Positions 7,353 to 16,469 of a DNA stretch of 20,036 bases are shown here, one piece after another. Origin of the DNA: CAYONQ01 sp964405375 (lineage in GTDB: Bacteria; Planctomycetota; Phycisphaerae; Sedimentisphaerales; Anaerobacaceae). A model generated the notes under the pieces. The model saw nothing but the letters and a program-made list of their open reading frames with translations, ran no database searches and was not told the DNA's origin. How positions within the stretch are numbered: the first letter of the stretch is position 1; each line of letters starts with the position of its first letter. The position numbers and the translations under genes are program-made. Location: positions 1 to 20,036 of the forward strand of contig CAYONQ010000048.1 of the NCBI GenBank assembly GCA_964405375.1. The letters are read 5' to 3'.

Positions 7353-8987
7353 ATGAAGGCGGGCAGTGCGGTAAAGCAGGGGGGTAAATCGGGATTTGCA
7401 AGATGGCTTCGCTGGATTTTGATTTGCGCCGCTGTAATTGCGGTTGCCGGTATTGGTGCGTTTGTATTTTCACACTGGACACCAGCCAGCCCTGATAATC
7501 CCGAAGGACAAGCAGGACTGTTCACGGTAACTCGCGGTGATTTGCCTATCACCGTAACGGAAAGCGGCGATATTAAGGCGCTCAACTCTATAGACATTAA
7601 GTCCGAGGTGGAAGGACAGACTACTATAATCAGCATCGTTGACGAGGGAACAACTGTTACGCCTGAAGATGTTAATAATAAAGTTCTTGTCGAGCTGGAT
7701 TCTTCAGACATAAAGGAAAAATTGACACAACAGGAGATCACATTTTTAAGGTCGGAGGCAGAGCTTACCGAAGCGAAGGAGGCGCTTGACATCCAGGAGA
7801 AGCAAAATACCAGTGACATTCAGGCAGGCCGGATGAAGGTCAGATTTGCACTGATAGATCTGCAGAAATACCTCGGTGAGATTTTGGCTGAAAAACTTAT
7901 CTCATCCGAGATGGCCCCAAGGGCTGAGTACGATGCAATTGCGTCACTGATTGATAATCCTGGCCTTAGGGGTGAGGCCTTGCAGAAACTGCGCGAGCTG
8001 GACGGAGATATCCGTCTCAAACAACAAGAGCTTGAGCTGGCCAGGAGCAAGCTGGAATGGACAGAAAGACTTCACGAAAAAGAATACGTATCGCTTAGCG
8101 ATAAGGAAGCAGATACGTTGGATAAAGAACGCAAAGAAATCAAGTTTGAGCAGGCGAAGACAGCCAAAGAGCTGTTTGTAAAGTACGAATTTCCAAAACA
8201 GGTTGAGAAGCTCCTGAACGATTACAACGAGGCCAAGCGTGAATTGGAGCGGATAGAAGCACAGGCACGCTCGAAGCTGGCTCAGGCCCAGGCAAGGCTG
8301 AAGAGCCGCGAGGCAACGTATTCTTTGCAAAAGGAGCGTCTGGAGAAACTGCAAAAACAGCTTGATGCTTGTGTGATAAGGGCCCCCGCACCAGGGCAGG
8401 TGGTATACGCTTCGAGTATGGCAAGCAGCTGGGAGAGAAGAAACAGGCCGATTGAGATAGGAGCGGAAATCAGGGAACGCCAAAAGATTATATCGATACC
8501 CGACCCAACGGCAATGAAAATAGAGATTAAAGTCCACGAAACCTGGGTCGATAAGGTCCAGCCGGACCAACAGGCAAAGATAACCGTTGCGGCATTTCCG
8601 GATAAGACCTTTACCGGCAAGGTGTTGAAAAAAGCGCCATTGGCAGACCCTGAAGAATGGATCAATCCTGACCACAAGGTTTACAGAACCGATGTGAGCG
8701 TCGATGGAACGCACGAGTCTCTCAAAACCGGTATGACGGCAAAAGTAGAAGTGATTATTGACGAACTGCAGGACGTCCTCAGTGTGCCGATACAGGCCGT
8801 TGTCACGCACGAGGGGACAAAGCTGTGCTATGTGATGACCGATAGCGGCCCTGAGAAACGTGAAGTTGAGACCGGTGCGTTTAACAACGATTTTGTTGAA
8901 ATCAAAAGCGGGCTGGCTGAGGGAGAGAAGGTGCTGCTTAATCCGCCCCGTATCACCGAGTTGGAAGCAACCCGCCCAGAGGGGTAA
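7353..8987 (+). CDS. HlyD/MacA-type periplasmic adaptor (membrane fusion protein)
   Basis: This 544-aa adaptor bridges the inner-membrane ABC transporter and the TolC-like duct. A basic N-terminus and one membrane segment (about 20-41) anchor it. A first half-lipoyl/barrel region follows (TRGDLPITVTESGDIKALN, about 60-78), then an unusually long helical region (about 115-340) rich in Glu, Lys and Gln. The second half-lipoyl motif VIRAPAPGQVVYAS is at 341-354. A beta-barrel with VHETWVDKVQPDQQAKI and a membrane-proximal domain follow. It is longer than MacA (about 370 aa) mainly through the helical hairpin. The start ATG 7353, four bases after the upstream stop and preceded by AGGA, is preferred over in-frame starts inside the previous gene. 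Confidence 0.9.
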   Translation: MKAGSAVKQGGKSGFARWLRWILICAAVIAVAGIGAFVFSHWTPASPDNPEGQAGLFTVTRGDLPITVTESGDIKALNSIDIKSEVEGQTTIISIVDEGTTVTPEDVNNKVLVELDSSDIKEKLTQQEITFLRSEAELTEAKEALDIQEKQNTSDIQAGRMKVRFALIDLQKYLGEILAEKLISSEMAPRAEYDAIASLIDNPGLRGEALQKLRELDGDIRLKQQELELARSKLEWTERLHEKEYVSLSDKEADTLDKERKEIKFEQAKTAKELFVKYEFPKQVEKLLNDYNEAKRELERIEAQARSKLAQAQARLKSREATYSLQKERLEKLQKQLDACVIRAPAPGQVVYASSMASSWERRNRPIEIGAEIRERQKIISIPDPTAMKIEIKVHETWVDKVQPDQQAKITVAAFPDKTFTGKVLKKAPLADPEEWINPDHKVYRTDVSVDGTHESLKTGMTAKVEVIIDELQDVLSVPIQAVVTHEGTKLCYVMTDSGPEKREVETGAFNNDFVEIKSGLAEGEKVLLNPPRITELEATRPEG

Positions 8988-9051
8988 AAGCAGGCCAATT
9001 CAATTGCCGAAGTAAGGTTAACCTGCGTAAAAACATCGAGGTCTGAGTCTG

Positions 9052-9738
9052 ATGGCTGTGGTTAATACCGAGAAACTGTGCAAGACATATCAATTGGGTT
9101 CGGTTCAATTACCCGCATTACAGGATATGGACTTAGAGATTGAGCAGGGTCGGTATGTAGCCATTATGGGCCCCAGCGGCTCGGGAAAATCAACTTTGCT
9201 TAACCTGCTGGGCTGCCTTGACAAACCCACCAGCGGCCGATACTGGCTGGGTGGAAAGGACGTCTCCGAACTTGACGACAACCAGCTTTCGCTAATTCGT
9301 GGTAAAAGTATCGGCTTTATATTTCAATCTTACAATCTTATCGGCCAATTAAATGTTATAGAGAACATAGAGCTTCCGATGTTTTACCAGGGCTTTTCCG
9401 AGCAGGCAAGTGCCGCCCGTGCCAGGGAATTGGCCGTAATGGTCGGTCTTGGTGACCGGCTCAAACATCAACCCTCACAGTTAAGCGGAGGCCAACAGCA
9501 GCGCGTCGCTATCGCAAGGGCGCTTGCAAACGACCCGGTAATAATCCTTGCCGATGAACCAATCGGCAATCTTGACTCAACCAGCGGCGCTGAGATTTTA
9601 AACGTTCTTGACCGTTTGCATAAACAGGGCAAAACGCTGATTGTTGTTACCCACGATACCGAAATTGCTGCTCGAGCACAGCGAATCATAAAGCTGCTTG
9701 ACGGGCGGATTGAGCAAGAGCTCAATAACAAGGCGTAA
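9052..9738 (+). CDS. MacB/LolD-type ABC transporter ATPase
   Basis: This 228-aa nucleotide-binding subunit powers the exporter. All canonical motifs are present: Walker A GPSGSGKS (40-47), Q-loop Gln92 in FIFQSYNL, signature LSGGQQQR (144-151), Walker B VIILADEP (163-170, catalytic Glu169), D-loop NLDS and the H-loop His201 in VVTHD. The length and the FQSYNLIGQLNVIENIELP segment are characteristic of the MacB/LolD/FtsE-like group, whose proteins act by mechanotransmission. A GAGG lies about 10 bases before the start. It follows the adaptor gene by 64 bp; this gap holds a GGTTAACC palindrome but no obvious promoter. The permease gene follows after 7 bp. Confidence 0.95.
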   Translation: MAVVNTEKLCKTYQLGSVQLPALQDMDLEIEQGRYVAIMGPSGSGKSTLLNLLGCLDKPTSGRYWLGGKDVSELDDNQLSLIRGKSIGFIFQSYNLIGQLNVIENIELPMFYQGFSEQASAARARELAVMVGLGDRLKHQPSQLSGGQQQRVAIARALANDPVIILADEPIGNLDSTSGAEILNVLDRLHKQGKTLIVVTHDTEIAARAQRIIKLLDGRIEQELNNKA

Positions 9739-9745
9739 ATTTATT

Positions 9746-11047
9746 ATGTTATTGTTTCGATTAAAACGAACATTTAAGTTAGGCGTAAAAAGTTTGTGGA
9801 TGCATCGGCTGCGTTCCACACTGACGACGCTGGGTATCGTTTTTGGCGTCTGCTCTGTTATTGCAATGCTGGCCATAGGCGAGGGAGCAAGCCAGGAGGC
9901 ACAGCAGGCCATAGCACGGCTTGGCAGCACGAATCTGATTATTGAAACGGTCAAGCCCCCCAAGAAGCAAACCGACACCGGCGACGTCGAAACCATTGCC
10001 AGTTTCGGCCTGACGTATGCCGACGCCGAGTCTATTCGCAGCATAATACCTAACGTCCAGGTAGCTGTACCCATACGCGAGATAGACCAGGAAGCGCGAT
10101 ACCTCAATCGCAAGACAACTATAAAGATTGTGGGAACGGTTCCATGGTACACGGAGATTTCGCCGGTTCGGTTGATGCGGGGCAGGTTTTTAAGCAGCAC
10201 TGATTTGCATCATCAACTGGCGGTTTGTGTTATTGATGACCTGGTGGCTCGGCAGCTCTTTGTCTTTGACGACCCTCTCGGACTGGATGTGAGAATCTAT
10301 GGCGGTTATTACCGAGTGGTAGGAATAGCCACCCAGGCGGCGACCGAAAAGATGACGGATAGTTTCGCAAAGGGGGCAGCTGCAGTAAGTGGAGACAGTG
10401 GCGGTGTTGTGGGAAATATTTATATTCCTTTGACAACCGCCAAGTCTCGGTTCACCGAGCTGACAGCAAGCTTTAGTGGCGGAAGTCAAAGCGTGGAAAA
10501 AGTCGAACTGCAGAAAATTATTGTAAAGGTCGCTTCAAACGAGCAGGTCCTGCCGACTTACAACGTGCTGGACGGATTATTAGCCCGGCTTCACGATAAG
10601 CAGGACTACCAGATAGTAGTCCCACTGGAGTTACTGCGTGAGGCGGCACGAACAAGACGGATATTTAGCATTGTTCTTGGCTCAATCGCTGCAATTTCTC
10701 TTTTGGTCGGCGGGATAGGAATTATGAACATTATGCTGGCAACCGTCACTGAGCGCACACGTGAGATTGGCATTCGCCGGGCGCTCGGTGCCACCAAACG
10801 TGACATTATCATTCAATTCCTCTCGGAGACCCTGCTTTTAACGCTGCTTGGAGGAGTTTTGGGGATTATTCTCGGCTCTGTTATACCATCTCTGGTAACC
10901 CATTTCGGCCGGATGCCCACCGTCATTACGGGCTATTCGTTAGTGCTGGCCTTCGGTATCAGTGCGGCCGTAGGAATAACCTTCGGCTTATATCCCGCCT
11001 GTCGAGCTGCCAATATGGACCCGATTGAGTCCCTGCGGCACGAGTAA
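9746..11047 (+). CDS. MacB/FtsX-family ABC permease
   Basis: This 433-aa inner-membrane permease has the MacB layout. One N-terminal membrane helix (about 25-44) is followed by a large periplasmic MacB core domain (about 45-305) and three C-terminal helices (about 306-333, 356-384 and 392-417) forming the FtsX domain. Family motifs include LRSTLTTLGIVFGV near the first helix, ERTREIGIRRALGAT between the helices and the terminal ANMDPIESLRHE. The start ATG 9746 is preferred over an in-frame upstream start that overlaps the ATPase gene by 41 bases. With the three preceding genes it forms a complete envelope-spanning exporter of MacAB-TolC type. No regulator gene accompanies it. Confidence 0.93.
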   Translation: MLLFRLKRTFKLGVKSLWMHRLRSTLTTLGIVFGVCSVIAMLAIGEGASQEAQQAIARLGSTNLIIETVKPPKKQTDTGDVETIASFGLTYADAESIRSIIPNVQVAVPIREIDQEARYLNRKTTIKIVGTVPWYTEISPVRLMRGRFLSSTDLHHQLAVCVIDDLVARQLFVFDDPLGLDVRIYGGYYRVVGIATQAATEKMTDSFAKGAAAVSGDSGGVVGNIYIPLTTAKSRFTELTASFSGGSQSVEKVELQKIIVKVASNEQVLPTYNVLDGLLARLHDKQDYQIVVPLELLREAARTRRIFSIVLGSIAAISLLVGGIGIMNIMLATVTERTREIGIRRALGATKRDIIIQFLSETLLLTLLGGVLGIILGSVIPSLVTHFGRMPTVITGYSLVLAFGISAAVGITFGLYPACRAANMDPIESLRHE

Positions 11048-11123
11048 AATGTTCGATAATTGACACATCTGTTTGTTGTCCGCCTATTGTTGGTGGTGGC
11101 AATAGAAAATAATCAATAATCGA

Positions 11124-11152
11124 TTGACAATTCTCAGCCGACAGTCCATAAT
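11124..11152 (+). promoter_or_regulatory. Sigma70-type promoter of the Nramp-like/beta-helix/GH31 operon
   Basis: A perfect -35 TTGACA (11124-11129), a 17-bp spacer and a -10 CATAAT (11147-11152, one mismatch) lie upstream of the gene at 11211. Transcription would start near 11159. This suggests the glycoside operon is transcribed separately from the efflux operon. Confidence 0.7.
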
Positions 11153-11210
11153 CTGGGCACGATTTAGTAAGCGAGGGAAATACTTTTTAAATAATATAAA
11201 GGATTGGATT

Positions 11211-12497
11211 ATGGAAACAGAGGCGAAAACGTCGTTATTGAGGAAGATAGGACTGGCGTTGTTGGCGGTTGGGCCGGGGCTTTTTCTTATCGGCTACAAC
11301 ATCGGCACCGGCAGCGTTACTACAATGGCCAAGACAGGGGCCAATTATGGAATGGACCTGTTCTGGGCACTGTTACTTTCCTGTATTTTCACTTATGTCC
11401 TTATGGTGGCTTACGGCCAGATGACGCTGGTTACGGGAAGAACGGCTTTATACAATATCAAAAACAATTTTAAGGTCGGCAAACCGCTGGCCATATATCT
11501 TCTTATCGCGCTTATCATTGGTGAAATTATGGCCCTTATGGGAATTATGGGAATTGTTTCCGATTTGCTCAGCGAGGGCTCGCGCCTCATTTTTGGCGGC
11601 GAGAAGGGCTTCAGCACATTCTGGATTACCTTTGTTCTTGCCATTGGCCTTTACTTACTGCTGTGGTGTGGAAAGTACACGGTATTTGAAAAAGTACTCA
11701 CCTTTTTTGTCATTTTAATGGGGCTGTCTTTTCTCACCGTCTTTATTATGGTTAAGCCGAATCTGGGCGTTATTGTCAAGGGGCTCGTGCCGCGCATCCC
11801 TGAGCTCAAGGGTGACCAGAGTGCGTTTTTACTGGTAGCAGGCATTGCAGGGACAACCTGTTCGGCGGCGGTTTTTGTTATGCGAAGCATCGTGGTAGCG
11901 GAAAAGGGCTGGGGAGTTGATAATCTCAAGGACGAGAAAAAAGACGCATTTGTCTCTGCTGCTATGATGTTATTTCTTAGTGGAATCATTATGGCTGTCG
12001 CGGCGGGGACTTTGTATGTCAAGGGCCAGAGCTTGCAGGATACAGTCGAGATGATTGGTCTTCTGGAGCCCCTGGGTGGTAAGGCCGCTGCATTTATTCT
12101 TATACTTGGTATTACCGGCGCCGGGCTTTCCACGGTCTTCCCAATCGTCCTGATTGCCCCCTGGCTGATTTGCGATTATACCGGCAGAGAGCGAAACATT
12201 CACTCTCCTCTGTTTCGTATTCTCGGGTTCGTCGGCATATTGTTTTGCTTCGGGATGCAATTTATGGAACAACGGCCGCCGGCACTGATGGTAGTCTCGC
12301 AGGCCTTCCAGGCCTGTATATTGCCTGCCGTGGTCATTCCAATCTGGATTCTCATAAATAGAAAACCGGTTATGGGTGAGCACGTTGCCGGTAAGAAAAT
12401 GAATATCGGAATTGCTCTTGTGTTCTTATTTTCATTGCTGACCACTTATTTTGCCGTTGTTGAGTTTGTTGGAAAGTTGAAAGAAATTTTTTCTTAA
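11211..12497 (+). CDS. Nramp-family-like transporter lacking the DPGN and MPH motifs
   Basis: This 428-aa integral membrane protein has about eleven hydrophobic segments and the general sequence pattern of Nramp (SLC11) transporters of the APC/LeuT fold. The first helix, GPGLFLIGYNIGTGSVTTMA (21-40), aligns with the Nramp helix that normally carries DPGN; here those positions read GTGS (32-35). The sixth-helix MPH position reads SAA (about 218-220, in AGTTCSAAVFVMRS). Both motifs supply the transition-metal ligands in true Nramps, so Mn/Fe transport is doubtful. The start ATG 11211 has AAAGGA upstream; a longer in-frame version would begin inside the promoter. It is first in an operon with secreted carbohydrate enzymes (next start 28 bp after its stop), so a small organic solute or another cation is possible. 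The family is fairly sure; the substrate is unknown. Confidence 0.82.
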   Translation: METEAKTSLLRKIGLALLAVGPGLFLIGYNIGTGSVTTMAKTGANYGMDLFWALLLSCIFTYVLMVAYGQMTLVTGRTALYNIKNNFKVGKPLAIYLLIALIIGEIMALMGIMGIVSDLLSEGSRLIFGGEKGFSTFWITFVLAIGLYLLLWCGKYTVFEKVLTFFVILMGLSFLTVFIMVKPNLGVIVKGLVPRIPELKGDQSAFLLVAGIAGTTCSAAVFVMRSIVVAEKGWGVDNLKDEKKDAFVSAAMMLFLSGIIMAVAAGTLYVKGQSLQDTVEMIGLLEPLGGKAAAFILILGITGAGLSTVFPIVLIAPWLICDYTGRERNIHSPLFRILGFVGILFCFGMQFMEQRPPALMVVSQAFQACILPAVVIPIWILINRKPVMGEHVAGKKMNIGIALVFLFSLLTTYFAVVEFVGKLKEIFS

Positions 12498-12525
12498 AAC
12501 TAAGATAAACAGGAAACCCAATATT

Positions 12526-13818
12526 ATGAAAGGTAGATTGCTTTGTAGGGTAATTGCGGCGGCAGCTTTCCTTGTTATTTTCTCAGAGACTCTTTCAGGA
12601 CAGGCAACTTCAAAAGTTGAAGGATTGGTAAGTCCTAAACATAAGGAACAGGTTATCACGGTAGGTGGCCGGCAAGCGGATATAAAAGGATATACTTCAG
12701 ATGCTATTCAAATTGCTCTCGATGCAATTAATGCGAGAGGTGGCGGTTCAGTGAAATTAGCTGCTGGTAGATTTCTTGTTATTTCGCCTGTTCGGCTGTA
12801 TAGCAATATCACTTTAATTGGTTCGGGCAAGGAGACGACGTTACAAAAATGTGATGGATTCAGAACAAATTTTATTGCCGATGTTGATTACGGGATGCTG
12901 AAGGCAACTGTGAAGGATGTAAGCGGCTTCAAGGTTGGAATGGGCATTCAGATGTTTGATGATGAGCACAAAGAAGGGTGGATGGTTACGACGGCAAAAA
13001 TCACTGATATTGTCGGAAATGTAATTTATTTTGATAATAGTGCCGTGCGTGACTACATTGCTTCCAAAAGTGGAACGATTTCAAATGCCTGCTCTGTCGT
13101 GGAAGGGATTGGGGTTGAGAATGTTCGGATTGCAAACTTTGTTGTAGAAGGCAACAAAAACACCAGCGATTATATAAATGGATGTCGAGCTGGCGGGATC
13201 TATCTTCATAAATCCCGCAATTGTATTATTGAAGGGGTGAAAACGAATGAGTTCAATGGTGACTCATTCAGCTGGCAAATAACTGAAAATATTACAGTAA
13301 GAAATTGTGAGGCCTGCTACGGAAACGGCCTTGGCTTTCATCCCGGAACAGGTTCCGACCATACTATCGTAGAGAACTGTGTAAGTCATCATAACAGGTA
13401 CGATGGTATATTTCTCTGCTGGCGGGTCCAGAACGGAATATTCAAAGATAATGTCATTTATTCAAACGGCAGATATGGGATTTCAATCGGTCATCAGGAT
13501 ACAGATAATATCTTCGAAAATAACCATATTTACGAAAATGGCCAGCACGGGGTAAACTTCCGTGACGAGACAGAACAAAACAGCGGCCACAGAAATACAT
13601 TCCGAAATAATGTTATAGAAAACAATGGGACCCCTTCATCTGAAGCATACGGATTTTATATCGGCGGAAGAACTGGCGATATTGCTATCGAAAACAATGT
13701 TATTCGCTCCACGGGGAAAGGCAATCAGGTCGCTGCCGTGTGTATTGGTAAATATTCCTCGCGCGTGGAGATGAAGGATAATGAAATATCAGGTTGTGAG
13801 AAAGAAATTGGAGAATAG
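12526..13818 (+). CDS. Secreted right-handed parallel beta-helix protein (pectate-lyase-like fold)
   Basis: This 430-aa secreted protein has a Sec signal peptide (about 1-27, ending near SGQA). The pectin-lyase-superfamily cap SDAIQIALDAINARGGGSVK (58-77) follows, with GRFLVISPVRLYSNITLIGSG after it. Residues about 190-425 are a series of parallel beta-helix rungs of about 22-25 residues rich in N-x-I/V-x-x-N ladders (ENITVRNCEACYGNGLGF, TIVENCVSHHNRYDGIFL, NIFENNHIYENGQHGVNF). Folds of this type include polysaccharide lyases, GH28-like hydrolases and mannuronan C5-epimerase-like enzymes. No catalytic motif can be assigned with confidence. AGGAAAC precedes the start. It lies 28 bp from both the Nramp-like gene and the GH31 gene, so it probably acts on the same glycan. 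A lyase would supply GH88 with unsaturated ends, but that is inference. Confidence 0.85.
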   Translation: MKGRLLCRVIAAAAFLVIFSETLSGQATSKVEGLVSPKHKEQVITVGGRQADIKGYTSDAIQIALDAINARGGGSVKLAAGRFLVISPVRLYSNITLIGSGKETTLQKCDGFRTNFIADVDYGMLKATVKDVSGFKVGMGIQMFDDEHKEGWMVTTAKITDIVGNVIYFDNSAVRDYIASKSGTISNACSVVEGIGVENVRIANFVVEGNKNTSDYINGCRAGGIYLHKSRNCIIEGVKTNEFNGDSFSWQITENITVRNCEACYGNGLGFHPGTGSDHTIVENCVSHHNRYDGIFLCWRVQNGIFKDNVIYSNGRYGISIGHQDTDNIFENNHIYENGQHGVNFRDETEQNSGHRNTFRNNVIENNGTPSSEAYGFYIGGRTGDIAIENNVIRSTGKGNQVAAVCIGKYSSRVEMKDNEISGCEKEIGE

Positions 13819-13846
13819 AATAAATAAAAAATTAAAGGAAGCAATT

Positions 13847-16339
13847 ATGTACAGGACAAAGTTAACAATTATTTCAGTGGTGCTTGTAGTAATCTCAAAT
13901 GGCCTTGTTGCTTATGGTGAGGAATATGAAAGTGTCCGGGGACTTGTATCCTACCAAAAGCAAGATATGGCGGTCGATTTTATATGCAGCTCGGACAGAG
14001 ACCGGAAGGTGTTTGTAAAAATTGACGTATGCACGCCCGATGTGCTGAGGATACGCTCATCCACATCAGAGATTGTCCCAGGAGAAGAATACGTCGTAAT
14101 TAAACACGATTGGGACAAAACCGAGTTCGCCGTATCAGAGGAAAACGAGCAAATTGTAATAAAGACCGAAGCTCTCAAAGTAACGGCAAAGAAGGACCCC
14201 TTTCGGCTCGCCATATACGACCGAGACGGCAATGCAGTCCTACAGGAAAGTTCCGACGGTATCAGACGCGACCGTTCTCAGGTCTATGCGTTTATGAAGC
14301 TCGGCAGCGATGAGCATTTCTTCGGGTTCGGTGCGGCGGCGGGTATCGGTGGAAGAGACGGCTTTGAGGAGCAGTTTTTTAATCTTTTGGATAAGCGAAA
14401 ACAGAAAATCGGCATCGTAGGCAGAAGAGTCGCCTTCTTTATGAGCACAAACGGCTACGGCATATTTCTTAACAGCATACACCCGTATAACAGCGTATTT
14501 AGAATGGGCTGTGAGGCGTCGGACCATTATTCCTTTGAGACGAGAGACCCGCAGCTCGATTACTACTTTATCTACGGCCCAAGCTTCAAACAGATTTTGG
14601 GTCGATACACAGAGCTTACGGGGCGAACACCTCTGATTCCGAAATGGGGGTTCGGAACGCGACAGGCCGGCTACTGGGACCAAAAGCAAATCGAAGATTA
14701 CAGCAGGATGTATAGAGAAAAAGACATTCCCTGCGATGTGTTCCACGCAGATTCAAGCTGGCTAAATAAGGGCTCGAAATATCTAGGACAGGGACACGGA
14801 CTCGAGGCATATCCCCAAAACCCACGTGGTTACGTTGACTTTAAATGGGACAATCGCCAATTCCCTGACCCAAAGGCAATGATATCCAAACTCGCCGCCG
14901 ATGGCTTTAAGTTTTCCGTCTGGGAGACCGCCCTGGTTAACCCGGATGTCGGCGAATTCTACGACTATGCTGCTGAGCGCGACTATTTCTTAAAGAATCC
15001 GGATGGCTCTATCTGTCTCGTCTCGTATGGTAAGCGAGGTATGACGGCGGTGCCGGACTTCTCCAATCCCCAGGCCGCACAGTGGTGGAAACAGCAGCAT
15101 AAGCCGCTGGTTGACATAGGCGTTAAGTCCTTCAAGCTGGACCACACCGGTGACTTGGGGACGGCGAGAAGGGCCATATTCCACAACGGAAGAAATCTGG
15201 ACGAGATGCGTATACTTCACAGGTTGTTGAATCTAAAAACAACCTTTGAAGCGGTAAAAGATTACACAAAAGGCAGAGGTATGATATGGAGCAGCATCGC
15301 TACCGCCGGCACACAACGGTATCCTGTTACATGGTCGGGCGACTATAGACTCACCTTTGAGGCCCTTCAGGAAGTTATTAAGAGCGCACAGAATATGGGC
15401 CTGTGCGGGTTCGGATACTACGCCCCCGACATCCCGGCCAAAAGGAACATAAAGGACTCCCACTTATATACAAGATGGGCGCAATTCGGACTTCTCAGCC
15501 CCGTCTGTCAAAGCTGGACCGTCTTGCCCTGGGACCTCGGGACGCAGGCCGAAGATAGCTACCGTTTTTACGCCAAACTGCACTATCGCCTGTTGCCCTA
15601 TATTTATTCTTATGCCTGGGTGGCAAATCAGACCGGAGTGCCCGTAGCGAGGGCTATGGTATTGGAGTATCAGCAGGACCCGCAGGTTTATGATAAAGAC
15701 CTTCAGTATTTCTTAGGCAGGGAGTTGTTAGTTGCCCCTATTTGTACCGAATCCGATTCAAGAGAGATTTACCTGCCGGCGGGTCAGTGGATTGATTACG
15801 CAACCGGCGACAGGTATAAAGGTCCAAAAAATATGATATACCACGCACCGCCCGACAGGATACCGATATTCGTCAAGGCAGGAGCGATTATCCCTATGGC
15901 GCCGGTGATGAACTACGTCGGCGAAAAACCGACCGACCCATTGACCCTCGACATCTATCCTGCCGGAACGTCAAGTTTCACTCTTTATGACGATGACGGC
16001 ACAACTTGCGACTATGAGCAGGGCATCTTTGCCTTGACCACTTTTGTCTGCGTGGAGGCCGAAGACGGAATAATAATTGATATAGGCCCTGCCAGAGGAG
16101 CGTACAGAAGCGGATTGGATAAATCCTACGTCTTAAAGGTCAACGATGTTGTCTCACCCAGCGAGGTGCAAATGGGAGGAAGAATAATAAAACGGTACGC
16201 TTCTCAGGGAGAACTTGAGAACGAGACAATAGGTTGGTGTTATGACGCTTCAAAACGAGTTGTGTTAGTCAAGCTCGGCCCTATAGCAGCCGAACGTGGT
16301 GAAAGGGTTTACTTGAAAGGTGCGAGACCTATCGAATAG
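13847..16339 (+). CDS. Secreted GH31-family alpha-glycosidase
   Basis: This 830-aa retaining alpha-glycosidase of family GH31 (alpha-glucosidase, alpha-xylosidase and related activities) has a signal peptide at about 1-24. An N-terminal beta-sandwich follows, then the (beta/alpha)8 barrel from about 265 (LIPKWGFGTRQAGYW). The nucleophile is Asp432 in FKLDHTGD, corresponding to the family's K-x-D, and the acid/base is Asp499 in TWSGDYR. The loop GLCGFGYYAPDIPA replaces the common SHDIGGF, which hints at a non-starch specificity. C-terminal beta domains include FLGRELLVAPICTE, REIYLPAGQWIDYATG and TLYDDDGTTCDYEQG. ATG 13847 with AAAGGAAG upstream is chosen over an in-frame ATG at 13781 that overlaps the beta-helix gene. 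It is third in the operon. Alpha-xylosidase or alpha-galactosidase-like activity cannot be told apart here. Confidence 0.93.
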   Translation: MYRTKLTIISVVLVVISNGLVAYGEEYESVRGLVSYQKQDMAVDFICSSDRDRKVFVKIDVCTPDVLRIRSSTSEIVPGEEYVVIKHDWDKTEFAVSEENEQIVIKTEALKVTAKKDPFRLAIYDRDGNAVLQESSDGIRRDRSQVYAFMKLGSDEHFFGFGAAAGIGGRDGFEEQFFNLLDKRKQKIGIVGRRVAFFMSTNGYGIFLNSIHPYNSVFRMGCEASDHYSFETRDPQLDYYFIYGPSFKQILGRYTELTGRTPLIPKWGFGTRQAGYWDQKQIEDYSRMYREKDIPCDVFHADSSWLNKGSKYLGQGHGLEAYPQNPRGYVDFKWDNRQFPDPKAMISKLAADGFKFSVWETALVNPDVGEFYDYAAERDYFLKNPDGSICLVSYGKRGMTAVPDFSNPQAAQWWKQQHKPLVDIGVKSFKLDHTGDLGTARRAIFHNGRNLDEMRILHRLLNLKTTFEAVKDYTKGRGMIWSSIATAGTQRYPVTWSGDYRLTFEALQEVIKSAQNMGLCGFGYYAPDIPAKRNIKDSHLYTRWAQFGLLSPVCQSWTVLPWDLGTQAEDSYRFYAKLHYRLLPYIYSYAWVANQTGVPVARAMVLEYQQDPQVYDKDLQYFLGRELLVAPICTESDSREIYLPAGQWIDYATGDRYKGPKNMIYHAPPDRIPIFVKAGAIIPMAPVMNYVGEKPTDPLTLDIYPAGTSSFTLYDDDGTTCDYEQGIFALTTFVCVEAEDGIIIDIGPARGAYRSGLDKSYVLKVNDVVSPSEVQMGGRIIKRYASQGELENETIGWCYDASKRVVLVKLGPIAAERGERVYLKGARPIE

Positions 16340-16378
16340 GAAAAAACACTCAGAGCACACAAAGAAGTTTATAAAAAA

Positions 16379-16449
16379 GCGGGCGATGGGATTCGAACCC
16401 ACGACGTCCAGCTTGGGAAGCTGACATTCTACCACTGAATTACGCCCGC
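16379..16449 (-). tRNA. tRNA-Gly (anticodon CCC)
   Basis: The minus strand folds into a full 71-nt cloverleaf. The acceptor stem is GCGGGCG/CGCCCGC, the D-arm contains AGTGGTAGAA, the anticodon stem is TCAGC/GCTGG around the loop TTCCCAA (anticodon CCC, reading GGG), and the T-arm is GTGGG-TTCGAAT-CCCAT. It strongly resembles the bacterial glyU type. The CCA end is not encoded; a run of six T residues follows directly. Confidence 0.97.
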
Positions 16450-16469
16450 AAAAACGGCATTGACACCTC

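Noticed and set aside
7944..8810. 288-codon minus-strand open frame
   Set aside because: Antisense shadow of the adaptor's coiled-coil region, with Phe/Leu/Cys-rich composition typical of reversed Glu/Lys/Gln codons.
11084..11105. CTATTG/CAATAG hairpin as terminator of the efflux operon
   Set aside because: The 6-bp AT-rich stem has no following T-tract, so it is not supported as an intrinsic terminator.
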